64,000 bases of DNA from an uncultured Flavobacteriales bacterium (lineage in GTDB: Bacteria > Bacteroidota > Bacteroidia > Flavobacteriales > JBLHRE01), in assembly GCA_937139155.1 (NCBI GenBank), contig CAKZPI010000029.1, positions 24,151 through 88,150 of the forward strand, read 5' to 3'. The notes under the pieces are model-generated. The model saw nothing but the letters and a program-made list of their open reading frames with translations, did not search any database and was not told the origin of the DNA. Below, piece after piece: positions 1 to 8,507 of the stretch; the stretch's first letter is position 1; every line of letters starts with the position of its first letter. The position numbers and the translations under genes were made by a program.

Positions 1-3000
1 CTGAGATGGTCAAAATGCTTAAAACCCCCTTGGTGGTGGATTCTATTTCTAAAACTCCGTTGCTAGGGTTGGGGTAGTAGTTAAACCCTCCCAAACTGAT
101 TTCCTCAATCCCAATACCAGAGATGGTTAGGGTCTGAGCGCTTGAATCGGCTCCACATTCATTCAAAACAACCAATACAATGGTAAAGCTTCCGTTTTGG
201 GTGAACACGTGAGAAACGGTTCTTCCTGAATCTTGGCTTCCATCTCCAAAGTTCCAGTAATACGTACTCATTCCGGTAGAGCTATCGGCTACGAAGTTCA
301 CCTGGCTTGTGCTGTCCATGTCGATGAAATGCGTAAAGCTTGAATTGGGGCTTAAGGCATTGATCAACACATAAACCTCATCTGAAACAGAGCAACCGTT
401 TGCATCAGTGCCGGTGATGTAGTAGCTATTAGATGTGGCAACCAAAATGCTTTGAGTGGTGTCTCCTGTACTCCAGGTAAGGTTGTTAAAACCAGGCAAA
501 ACTGACAGGATTAAGCTATCACAAGCCAGTATCGTATCCTGATTAAACATCGTATTGTTTGGAGTAAGCACAGTTCGGAAAACAGAGTCAGTTGATGTAC
601 AGCCCTTATCATTGATTACGGTAGCCGTGTACCAGCCCGTTTGATGAACTAGGATGGTTTGTGAGCTGTCTCCGGTACTCCAAAGTACATCGGCGTAAGC
701 CTTATAAAGACCTAAGTTTCCTGGTCCACAAAGAGAGTCTCCTCCTACAAAATGGATTTCTGGCAGGGTATCTACCTGAGCATAAATCATCTGTGTATTG
801 CTGCAGCCATTGGTATCAATTACAGAAAGCTGCAGATTGTAAGTTCCTGGACCCAAAGTGATGGTCTGGGTGGTATCGTTCGTGTTCCAGTAGTAGCCCA
901 CAAACTCTGCCCCTGCATCTAGTGTTAGCGGGGCACAAGCCTGAACTGTATCGGGGATGTTCGCAATCGGATCATTGTAAATTTCCACCTCAACGCTATC
1001 CATAGTGCTGCAGCCCAAAGCGTTAAAAGAGGTTAGCACATAAACTCCGGCAGAGTCAACGGCAAGGAATTGATTGGTATCGCCCGTATTCCACAAGTAG
1101 CTATTTGCAGAAATAGAAGTCCCAATTAAGCCTTCTCCACAGAAGCCGGTATCCTGACCTAGATCTACCATCGGGAATGGATCTACAAACACGTAATAGG
1201 TATGACTGTTGCTGCAACCATTAGAACCTATGGCCAAAAAGTTAACCTCGTGAAGCCCAGTGTCGAGCTTTGTTGTTTGGGTGCTATCACCATTGGTCCA
1301 ATTGTACGTCACATATCCTGCCGGGGCAGATAAAAGGAGGGAATCGGCGCAAGCCTGTACCGTGTCTGGGAGGTGTGAGAAATCAGGAGAAGCAAATAGG
1401 GTCACATAAACTGAATCTTCTACAAAGCAGCCCCATGAGGTTGTGGTTTGAGCGTGGAGCCATCCCGATTGATAAACGGTGGTTGTTTCACCGGTTTCAC
1501 CATTGCTCCAATTAACCGCAGACCCTGTAATTCCGGAGAAAACCACAGCGGAATCACAGCCTTGTATGCTATCCGCGAAAGCGAAAACAGGAGCAAGAAT
1601 AACCGAATCTTCAATCTGGTACCGAGCAATGCCAGCCGATTGATTAATTCCAACTCGTCGCATATCTCCTCCTAAGAAAAGCGCTCCATCTGTAGTAATA
1701 CCCATGCCTATGACAGAAATGCCCGACCTCTTATTTGTAACGCCAGTTCCCAAGGTTGATACCCCCATTTGAGGATGCCAAACACCCATTTTGTTGAGCT
1801 CAATGCTAGGGTCAAAAGAAGCAAATTCGCCACCAAAGTATACCCTGCCATCAGCATCGGCAGCCATGCAATACACCGCAGAGTTGAGGTCTAGCCCCAT
1901 GGTGTCCATATACCTTCCGTTATAGTATTGAACAATCTCAAAGTAGCCGTTTAGGTATGAGCCATCAGACTGTTTAGGGTTGCTAATTGAGCCTCCAATA
2001 TGAAGGATCCCGTTTGCATCTGTAACAATGTCTCTAACCGTTCCGCTTGAGATTCCTCCGGCTAGGTTGTAAACAGAATCACCATTGTATACCACCAGCC
2101 GTTTTAGGCTATTGTCTCCGTCAACAGAGTTGAAAACTCCACCAATAAAGAGCAGGGAGTCTCCTTGGTTTTCAAAGGCATAAACCTCCCCAGAAAAGTC
2201 TCCAATGGAGCTCCAAGTTCCGTTTCCGTACTTGGCTACGTTAACTGTTGGCACCCCATCAACCGATGTAAATCTACCTGCTATAAAAACCTCATTCTGA
2301 AACTCAATAATCTCATCTACTCTTGGTGCTACACCAGCAACTCCTGCGCCAAATGTGGTAATCTCGCCAGTTAGCATATCCACATTGGCTAAACTGTTGG
2401 TTGTAAAGGTGTCTATGCTAGCAAACTGTCCGCCAATCCACAGCTTATCTCCAATTTCCTCAACGGTGTTCACCACTTTAGCGTAGTTAGAAGCAGCAGC
2501 TCCTTGAATGTTATAGTCTAGGAAGGTCCAGCCGTTAGCGTCTTCCCACCTAACTAGGTTTGGCGCTTCTAGTCCGTCAATTTTATTCAGATCACCCATT
2601 AGGTAAACTCGATCCCCAAAAACATTTAAGCTCTTCACGTTTCCACCAGAAAGGCCATTCCCCATATTGTCCCAGGTCTGACCATCAAAGGTTGCCATAT
2701 TGATAACACCCAAGCTGTCTTCTTCAACAGCGCTTGCACCAATAATCACCAGTTTGTTGTTCCAATATGAGATGGAGCGAACATCATTAATCTTGGTTCC
2801 TCCGCCCACTTCAGTTAGGGTATTGGTAGGAATGTGAAGCTTGGCAATTCTGTCACCAACTGGCAGGTTTTGAGTGTATTGCGTGGTATATTTTTTAAAG
2901 CTTCCGCCGATGTAAAGCGAGCTATCCTCAGGAACATACAGTAAGTCGTTAAAGTTCCATCCAGAAAAGCCAGAAGGTTTACCGAAGCCTGATCGTAGTA

Positions 3001-3928
3001 CCCATGCGTTGCCATCCCAATAGCCGAAGCCTCTTTTATCTAAGGTTGATGCTGATCCTGAGTATTCTCCAAAGCTTCCTACCGCGTAAACTAAATCGGT
3101 ATTGGGAATGGGCTCAATGGCGTAAACATTTGCTGGAAAGGGTCCTGAGGAAGAGGTTTGAATAGGTCCGCCTCCAAAATTGTCCCAACCTGTATGCGGA
3201 TTCCATCTAGCAACTCCGCTACCACTCAAGGTATCAACTTTATTAAAGAAGCCCGATACCATAATCTTACCATCTCTCGCCTCCTTAATGTCTCTGATGT
3301 CAACAGTTCCGTTTACAAAATCAGGGCCATTAGGCATGGCGCTCCATAAGCCTGCATTAAAATCGTACAGAGCTATTCCTTCTGCGGTAATGGTGTCTGT
3401 AAGGTTGTAAACTTCATCAAAACTACCACCTACATAAAGGGTGTCGTTTCTAAAGAATAAGCTTCTTACATTGTTGATTCCGGCACCAGCGCCTATGGCC
3501 TCGTAAGTTTCAGTTTGGATGTTCCATTTAACCAGGTTGTGAGAAGGAACCACGGACCCGTCAAAGTTTACGGCGGCATCAAAGAATCCGCCAATGTAGA
3601 TGTTCCCAATGCTGTCTTTTGCTAGCGCCCTAACAGAACCCGTTCCGCAAGACTGACACTGAAAGCCCTGACCCAATTGTAGGTAACGCTCTCCATCGTA
3701 TCTAACCACAACATCATATTCAGTGTCGCCACCAAAGTTGCTATAAGATCCTCCAAAATAGATGTAGCCATCGTTTCCAGTTAGACTAACAAATATGTTG
3801 TTTACACCTGCTCCAGGTTCAACAAAATTAGTAGACCATCGTTCGTTGTCTCCTGGGTAGGTACATGGATCTTGGCCTAAAGACAAGAGGCACGTAATGG
3901 TTAGGAAAATAGTGCAGAGCTTCTTCAT
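1..3928 (-). CDS. T9SS-secreted propeller/Ig-like/PKD surface protein (3' end outside window)
   Basis: From an ATG at 3928 the minus-strand frame stays open to the left edge (about 1,309 codons), so only the last few dozen residues are missing. Residues 1-18 (MKKLCTIFLTITCLLSLG) form a signal peptide. Residues about 20-775 carry roughly eleven short repeats of the type aromatic-[IV]-G-G-x-F (e.g. YIGGFFD, FIGGVFNSVDG), as in a kelch/Rax2-like beta-propeller. Residues about 776-1185 hold six Ig-like repeats, each with a W-[ST]-x-G-[DE]-[ST] core (WSTGDT, WSNGET) and an early Cys. A PKD domain follows (YYWNFGDGS, about 1190-1270), then the start of a type A T9SS sorting domain (YYPNPSNG). By family knowledge such proteins are exported and anchored or released by the T9SS. 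The ligand is unknown. The gene is divergent from the sensor kinase at 4099. Confidence 0.9.
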   Translation of the reverse strand, partial: MKKLCTIFLTITCLLSLGQDPCTYPGDNERWSTNFVEPGAGVNNIFVSLTGNDGYIYFGGSYSNFGGDTEYDVVVRYDGERYLQLGQGFQCQSCGTGSVRALAKDSIGNIYIGGFFDAAVNFDGSVVPSHNLVKWNIQTETYEAIGAGAGINNVRSLFFRNDTLYVGGSFDEVYNLTDTITAEGIALYDFNAGLWSAMPNGPDFVNGTVDIRDIKEARDGKIMVSGFFNKVDTLSGSGVARWNPHTGWDNFGGGPIQTSSSGPFPANVYAIEPIPNTDLVYAVGSFGEYSGSASTLDKRGFGYWDGNAWVLRSGFGKPSGFSGWNFNDLLYVPEDSSLYIGGSFKKYTTQYTQNLPVGDRIAKLHIPTNTLTEVGGGTKINDVRSISYWNNKLVIIGASAVEEDSLGVINMATFDGQTWDNMGNGLSGGNVKSLNVFGDRVYLMGDLNKIDGLEAPNLVRWEDANGWTFLDYNIQGAAASNYAKVVNTVEEIGDKLWIGGQFASIDTFTTNSLANVDMLTGEITTFGAGVAGVAPRVDEIIEFQNEVFIAGRFTSVDGVPTVNVAKYGNGTWSSIGDFSGEVYAFENQGDSLLFIGGVFNSVDGDNSLKRLVVYNGDSVYNLAGGISSGTVRDIVTDANGILHIGGSISNPKQSDGSYLNGYFEIVQYYNGRYMDTMGLDLNSAVYCMAADADGRVYFGGEFASFDPSIELNKMGVWHPQMGVSTLGTGVTNKRSGISVIGMGITTDGALFLGGDMRRVGINQSAGIARYQIEDSVILAPVFAFADSIQGCDSAVVFSGITGSAVNWSNGETGETTTVYQSGWLHAQTTTSWGCFVEDSVYVTLFASPDFSHLPDTVQACADSLLLSAPAGYVTYNWTNGDSTQTTKLDTGLHEVNFLAIGSNGCSNSHTYYVFVDPFPMVDLGQDTGFCGEGLIGTSISANSYLWNTGDTNQFLAVDSAGVYVLTSFNALGCSTMDSVEVEIYNDPIANIPDTVQACAPLTLDAGAEFVGYYWNTNDTTQTITLGPGTYNLQLSVIDTNGCSNTQMIYAQVDTLPEIHFVGGDSLCGPGNLGLYKAYADVLWSTGDSSQTILVHQTGWYTATVINDKGCTSTDSVFRTVLTPNNTMFNQDTILACDSLILSVLPGFNNLTWSTGDTTQSILVATSNSYYITGTDANGCSVSDEVYVLINALSPNSSFTHFIDMDSTSQVNFVADSSTGMSTYYWNFGDGSQDSGRTVSHVFTQNGSFTIVLVVLNECGADSSAQTLTISGIGIEEISLGGFNYYPNPSNGVLEIESTTKGVLSILTIS

Positions 3929-4098
3929 GGCGTAAAAATTTACACGAATGAAGCAATTAAATACAGCGGTCGCTACCTACTTTGAGTAACTGGCAGGTCT
4001 AAATGAGTAATTGGAATTAATCATACAGATCTCTCAGTCAAAGCAGCCATTCAATCATTGGTTCTTGCCTTAGAATTAGATTTTATCACATTTGCCAT

Positions 4099-7083
4099 AT
4101 GCGAAAGGCACTTTTCCTTCTTATGCTGTTCCCCTTTTTGGGTAAGAGTCAAGTTCACTTGCAGGTAAGCAAGGTAGCAGGGGCGGGGCTTGGGGTCGTT
4201 AAAGACATGTGTATTTATGATTCCAGCATTTACATCGCATCCTCATCTGGCTTATGGGTTTATAATTTTCAAAGGCTTTCGCCGATTGTCAACGAACAAG
4301 GCGTAAGCCCAAACGACATCAGCGGTATTCATCCATCTGACTCAGGTATTTACTTGGGCTACTTTGATTCAGGCCTTGGGCATTACAGCTCTGATTGGCA
4401 GCGATTTACCATAGGGCTTAGGGGTTCTGACACAAGCTATAATTTGCCGAGCTCTAGGGTAAGTAGAATTTTCGGCGAGTATAATGGAACCCTTTGGTTT
4501 GAAAATCATCTTGAGGGGCTCATCGGGTTTAACCCAAAAGAAAAGGACTTAAGTCTGCACCCGCTAAATGTTGAAACCAGCAGGAACCAACGAGGGGTGA
4601 ATGCACTGTCAAGTAGTGTGCAGTTAGACAGCTCGGGTTCTGAGCTTTACATTGGCACCCTTGACGGGATTTATGTCTTTGACTTTGTAGAAAAAAGGAT
4701 TGTTCGTCATTTTCCTTTGGGCCCAGAAGATCAAACAACAGACCTTCCCTATTCTAGTAGGGAAAATGCGGTGCGGTACCTTCTCGAAAAGGATGGTCAT
4801 TTATATGCGGCAACCTGGGGAGGTGGCCTTTTAAAAGTAGATCATCAAACAGGGGCATACGAGAAGTTTATTTTTATGCCGAGTGAACCTTTCACTGGGC
4901 TTAGGAATAACATTCGGAGGATTGGTGATTTTAATGATTCACTAATCCTTGTTGGCCCACCTCAATATCAGATGCAATTCTTTAATGTGAAAACACAGCA
5001 ATTTCAGCAATTGTTGAGCTTGGATGGCCGACCAATTGTTCCGGAGGTTGAGGGAATTTTGCAGGTGGGTAAAGACTGGTATTTCACAACCAGCAATGGT
5101 TTATTCAAACTTGAGTCCGTCAATGAGCACATTACGGTGTACCCCAGCTCGAGCCCGATAATGGATGTACAGCCTAACCGCTCTGGGTTTGAGTACAGTT
5201 TATTTAGCAAAACAAATGAAGTGTACTCTATTGAGGACAATAGGAGAAGGGTTTCTAGAGTCTTGCCTGAAGAGCGGGTGGCAAATTCGGGAATTGAATT
5301 TTTTGAGTACAAAGGCTACAAGGCCTTTATAACCAGATCTCAAGTATTTACGTACAGCAAGGGGGATTTAAATGCCGTACCTGTTTTTGGTTCAACGTTT
5401 AAAGTGCCTAGTGAAATCACCGTTGCCTACTTAGATTCAAGCAGTGGAAATCTATTCTTTGGTACCAAGCGCGGACAACTGGAGCAGGTTAACTTGGTAA
5501 GCTCTGAATACAAGCTGCTTATTCCTTCAAACGAAAACGGCTGGATTTGCGATATCTCCGTTTTTCAAGATACACTTTGGTTTACTGCAGAGCATTACAT
5601 AGGCTATCATGTTGATGGAAAAACCACAACCTACACCATAGAGGAGCTTTTTCAGCCGCTTAAAATTCAACCCGAGATTGTTCATGAGATTGAGGTGAAT
5701 AAGGAGGGCCTTACCCTTGGGCTGTCTAAGGGTGGGGCAATAAGCCTAGGCAGAACGTTTAATTTGAAACAGGTTTGGGAAGCCTCGGGAGTGACGGATA
5801 AACTTGTGGATTTCGCATGGCACCAAGGCTTCCTTTATATGCTGAGGGAGAACGGTTTAAGTATTCATTCAAAATCGGGTGAAAGCCAATATTTCTCAAG
5901 TGCTTACGGATTTAAGAATATGCTCTGGCTAAGGAAAAAAGGGAAAGAGCTTTGGGCCGGGGGCTATCACGGGCTGTACCGTCTAGATCATGTTGAGCAA
6001 ATCCAAAGAAAATCATTTGGTCCTGTTGAGGTTGAGCAACTAAAGGTGCAGAATGAAATTATGGGCTTAAGCACAGGAAAGCTGGTTATTGAGCCAGAAC
6101 AAAACTGGTTTCAATTGCAGTTAAAGGTGCATAACCCAAATGCTTTGGCCTTGAAAAGCTTTTACCAATTGGAAGGCCTTCATAAAGACTGGAGGCCCTT
6201 ATCACCTGATATGAAGCTTGCATATACGGGCTTGAAACCAGGGAAATATAAACTCAATGTAAAAACCATAGCCCCTGGTGAACGTGCCCTTGAACAAGGG
6301 GTAGTTCACTTAGAGGTTAAAAAGATTTGGTGGCAAAAAACATGGATTCAGGCTTGCTTTGTTCTGTTCATCATCGTGGTTTTAACCGGGGTTTTCTGGC
6401 AACGACTCCGTTTGTTGAGAAAACAGAATGAACTCCGACTTGAATTACAGAATAGTCAAATGCAAGCCCTTAGGTCGCAGATGAATCCGCACTTTTTATT
6501 CAACGCATTGAACTCGGTGCGGTTTTACATCTTAAAAGAAAACGTGAATACGGCTTCTAGTTATTTAGCTAAGTTCTCGAAATTGCTTCGCCTCATCCTT
6601 AATCATTCTAGAAAAGAATTCTTGCCCCTAGAAAGTGAATTGGAATTGATTGAGTTATACATTGATTTTGAACGAAGTAGGTTTCAACAGGAAATCAATT
6701 TTAAGAAGTTTCTGGCCGAGGAAATAGACCCAAAGGACATTACCATACCCTCTATGGTATTGCAGCCTTTTATTGAAAACTCCATTTGGCATGGGTTTCG
6801 AGACATAAATCGACCTGGAAACATCATCATACATATTGAGAAAAATGAAGATGCCTTGGTTTTGGTTGCCACCGATGATGGCATCGGAAGGGAAGCTGCC
6901 ACCAAACAGCGAAAAATGACCCACCAAAGCCAAGGTCTCTCGATAACAGAAAATCGGCTGAAGATTATGGGCCGAATTAGAAAATCAAACTTTGGGTTTA
7001 CCATTGAAGATTTGCGAGATAACGGAAAGCCTTCAGGAACCCGCGTAACGATAACCTTGCCCTATGAGAACCTTAGTAATTGA
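4099..7083 (+). CDS. Propeller-type sensor histidine kinase (LytS-like)
   Basis: A 994-residue membrane sensor. A signal peptide (about residues 1-18) is followed by about 600 residues of propeller-like repeats of the Reg_prop kind (LYIGTLDGIYVF, LYAATWGGGLLKV), then a Y_Y_Y-type domain before the membrane (SFYQLEGLHKDWRPL, LKPGKYKL). One transmembrane helix lies at about 752-771, with a short coiled coil after it. The kinase domain is the His_kinase (LytS/YehU) type: phospho-acceptor H798 in MNPHFLFN, an N-box (PFIENSIWHG) and a glycine motif (DDGIGRE). The last 20 bases overlap the response regulator gene, so the two form one operon and almost certainly one phosphorelay. The ligand cannot be read from sequence; Reg_prop sensors in this phylum often respond to surface or nutrient cues. 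A candidate promoter (ACATTTG just before the ATG) would give a very short leader. Confidence 0.93.
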   Translation: MRKALFLLMLFPFLGKSQVHLQVSKVAGAGLGVVKDMCIYDSSIYIASSSGLWVYNFQRLSPIVNEQGVSPNDISGIHPSDSGIYLGYFDSGLGHYSSDWQRFTIGLRGSDTSYNLPSSRVSRIFGEYNGTLWFENHLEGLIGFNPKEKDLSLHPLNVETSRNQRGVNALSSSVQLDSSGSELYIGTLDGIYVFDFVEKRIVRHFPLGPEDQTTDLPYSSRENAVRYLLEKDGHLYAATWGGGLLKVDHQTGAYEKFIFMPSEPFTGLRNNIRRIGDFNDSLILVGPPQYQMQFFNVKTQQFQQLLSLDGRPIVPEVEGILQVGKDWYFTTSNGLFKLESVNEHITVYPSSSPIMDVQPNRSGFEYSLFSKTNEVYSIEDNRRRVSRVLPEERVANSGIEFFEYKGYKAFITRSQVFTYSKGDLNAVPVFGSTFKVPSEITVAYLDSSSGNLFFGTKRGQLEQVNLVSSEYKLLIPSNENGWICDISVFQDTLWFTAEHYIGYHVDGKTTTYTIEELFQPLKIQPEIVHEIEVNKEGLTLGLSKGGAISLGRTFNLKQVWEASGVTDKLVDFAWHQGFLYMLRENGLSIHSKSGESQYFSSAYGFKNMLWLRKKGKELWAGGYHGLYRLDHVEQIQRKSFGPVEVEQLKVQNEIMGLSTGKLVIEPEQNWFQLQLKVHNPNALALKSFYQLEGLHKDWRPLSPDMKLAYTGLKPGKYKLNVKTIAPGERALEQGVVHLEVKKIWWQKTWIQACFVLFIIVVLTGVFWQRLRLLRKQNELRLELQNSQMQALRSQMNPHFLFNALNSVRFYILKENVNTASSYLAKFSKLLRLILNHSRKEFLPLESELELIELYIDFERSRFQQEINFKKFLAEEIDPKDITIPSMVLQPFIENSIWHGFRDINRPGNIIIHIEKNEDALVLVATDDGIGREAATKQRKMTHQSQGLSITENRLKIMGRIRKSNFGFTIEDLRDNGKPSGTRVTITLPYENLSN

Positions 7084-7807
7084 TGACGAGCTCCAAAGCT
7101 GTGAGGTAAGCCTGCACCTATTAAAGACCAATTGCCCCGATCTTGAAATTTTGGGCTACGAATGCAAACCTGAACTTGCCTTAAAACTCATTAAATCAGA
7201 ACAGGTTGACCTCATCTTACTGGATGTTGAAATGCCAGGATTAAATGGTTTTGAGCTTCTTGAAAAGCTTCCAGAGCCCAAGCCTGCCGTAATTTTTACT
7301 ACAGCCTATGATCAGTTTGCCCTTGATGCTTTCTCAGTTGGGGCACATGACTATTTGCTAAAACCCATCATTGAGGAAGATTTGATTCGGGCCGTAAACC
7401 GTGTTAAGGAAAGGGTTCAGCCCCCTGTTGAAACCGAATTGAGTTTTCAGCTTGACAAATTGGCTATTGGCTCTATTGATGGGATTGAATTGATTGATTA
7501 TGAAGACATTCTACATTGTCAAAGTGAAAGCAATTACACCCGTATTTTTAAAGCGGATGGTTCTGTGAACCTGGTATCTAAAACCCTGAAGGAAGTGGAG
7601 TCAAAACTCCCATCTGGTCAGTTTCTTCGGGTTCATAATTCACATTTGGTTCAGATACGGTCAATCACAAAATACATCAAAGGTTCAGGAGGAATACTGA
7701 TGCTCAAAGGAGGACATGAGGTTCCTGTTTCCCGACAAAAGAAGCCTGAGGTTTTGGCTTTATTTGGCCAAAGCCAAGACCCTAAATCCGAACAAGAGGG
7801 TACGTAA
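7064..7807 (+). CDS. LytTR-family response regulator
   Basis: A 247-residue cytoplasmic transcription regulator. The receiver domain occupies residues 1-118: acidic pocket at D7/D8, phospho-acceptor D54 (LLLDVEMPG), Thr in FTTAYD and conserved K100 in LLKP. Residues about 135-235 form a LytTR DNA-binding domain (DILHCQSESNYTRI, FLRVHNSHLV). It starts inside the end of the upstream sensor kinase gene with a 20-base overlap, which implies translational coupling and a dedicated pair. LytTR regulators bind paired direct repeats. The 375 bases downstream contain a direct repeat, but it lies after the operon and no binding role can be claimed. Confidence 0.93.
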   Translation: MRTLVIDDELQSCEVSLHLLKTNCPDLEILGYECKPELALKLIKSEQVDLILLDVEMPGLNGFELLEKLPEPKPAVIFTTAYDQFALDAFSVGAHDYLLKPIIEEDLIRAVNRVKERVQPPVETELSFQLDKLAIGSIDGIELIDYEDILHCQSESNYTRIFKADGSVNLVSKTLKEVESKLPSGQFLRVHNSHLVQIRSITKYIKGSGGILMLKGGHEVPVSRQKKPEVLALFGQSQDPKSEQEGT

Positions 7808-7906
7808 AGGGAACATAAATACGCTATCGAAGGAATGAATTACAAAACCTTCAAGGCTCACGCTTACCAGAAAAACCCTACAGACACACAAAACGGGACA
7901 CTACCG

Positions 7907-8096
7907 GGCAATTTCAAACAGAGCCCAATTCCCCACTCCCAATTCCCTATTCCCACTCCAGCCCTATTTCCTAGTACCTCAAAAGGATATTTGCTTTTCG
8001 CTGTTGGTGGGGGTATTGTTTAGAGAGGGTTCAAGTCGGCAATTTCAAACAGAGCCCAATTCCCCACTCCCAATTCCCACTCCCAGCCCTATTTCC
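7907..8096. repeat. Imperfect direct repeat in noncoding stretch 7808-8182
   Basis: The gap between the response regulator and the gene at 8183 has two copies of a pyrimidine-rich element. Copy 1 is 7907-7971 and copy 2 is 8038-8096. Both begin GGCAATTTCAAACAGAGCCC, contain two CCCAATTCCC units and end AGCCCTATTTCC. Copy 2 lacks a short segment near the middle. Short frames across it (such as 7835-8023) look noncoding. No transposase or terminal inverted repeat is present. Confidence 0.8.
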
Positions 8097-8182
8097 AAGT
8101 CCCCCGCTAAGCTTTAAAACCTTAATTTCCCCACCTATCAACTTTATCTTCCTTCCCTAACCTTATTTTGTACCTTCACTAC

Positions 8183-8494
8183 ATGGAAACCAATGGGTAC
8201 AATGCCTTGCCAGGGCAATGGCTTAGCAGTTATGCAAGCAAGCGGATAAAAATATCGCCTGGCTCTCCGGGAACCATGGTGATTTCCGAGGATTACGACG
8301 GGCAGAATTTTTCTGTGCATGAAACAGTTAAACTAAAGCTCCGCAAGGCAGGAGGAGCCTATGTAGGACGCTTTATTATTGAGGAAAAATACAAGAATGA
8401 GTATTTTCCCTTCTTCGGACCCAAGGAAATAGCAGTAGGCAATCGGAGGTTTATGAAGCTTCCTGAAAGCCAAGGGTCGGCTGAAAAGGCCTAG
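8183..8494 (+). CDS. Small hypothetical protein
   Basis: A 103-residue protein that I do not recognise. The frame can be opened 15 bases earlier at a TTG, but the ATG at 8183 is preferred because a -7-like element (TACCTTCA, 8171-8178) sits directly in front, so a TTG start would lie upstream of the likely transcript start. The protein is soluble and basic, has no signal peptide or membrane segment, and alternates hydrophobic and charged residues (VHETVKLKLRK, YVGRFIIEEKY), suggesting a small beta-rich domain. It is convergent with the T9SS gene ending at 8508 (13-base gap). It follows a repeat-bearing spacer and may be lineage-specific. Confidence 0.6.
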   Translation: METNGYNALPGQWLSSYASKRIKISPGSPGTMVISEDYDGQNFSVHETVKLKLRKAGGAYVGRFIIEEKYKNEYFPFFGPKEIAVGNRRFMKLPESQGSAEKA

Positions 8495-8507
8495 AGTTAA
8501 AAAATGT

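Noticed and set aside
7835..8023. Frame of 62 codons across the direct repeat
   Set aside because: It is made largely of the repeat (Pro/Ser/Pro-Ile runs from CCCAATTCCC) and has no start signal or family; the repeat explains it.
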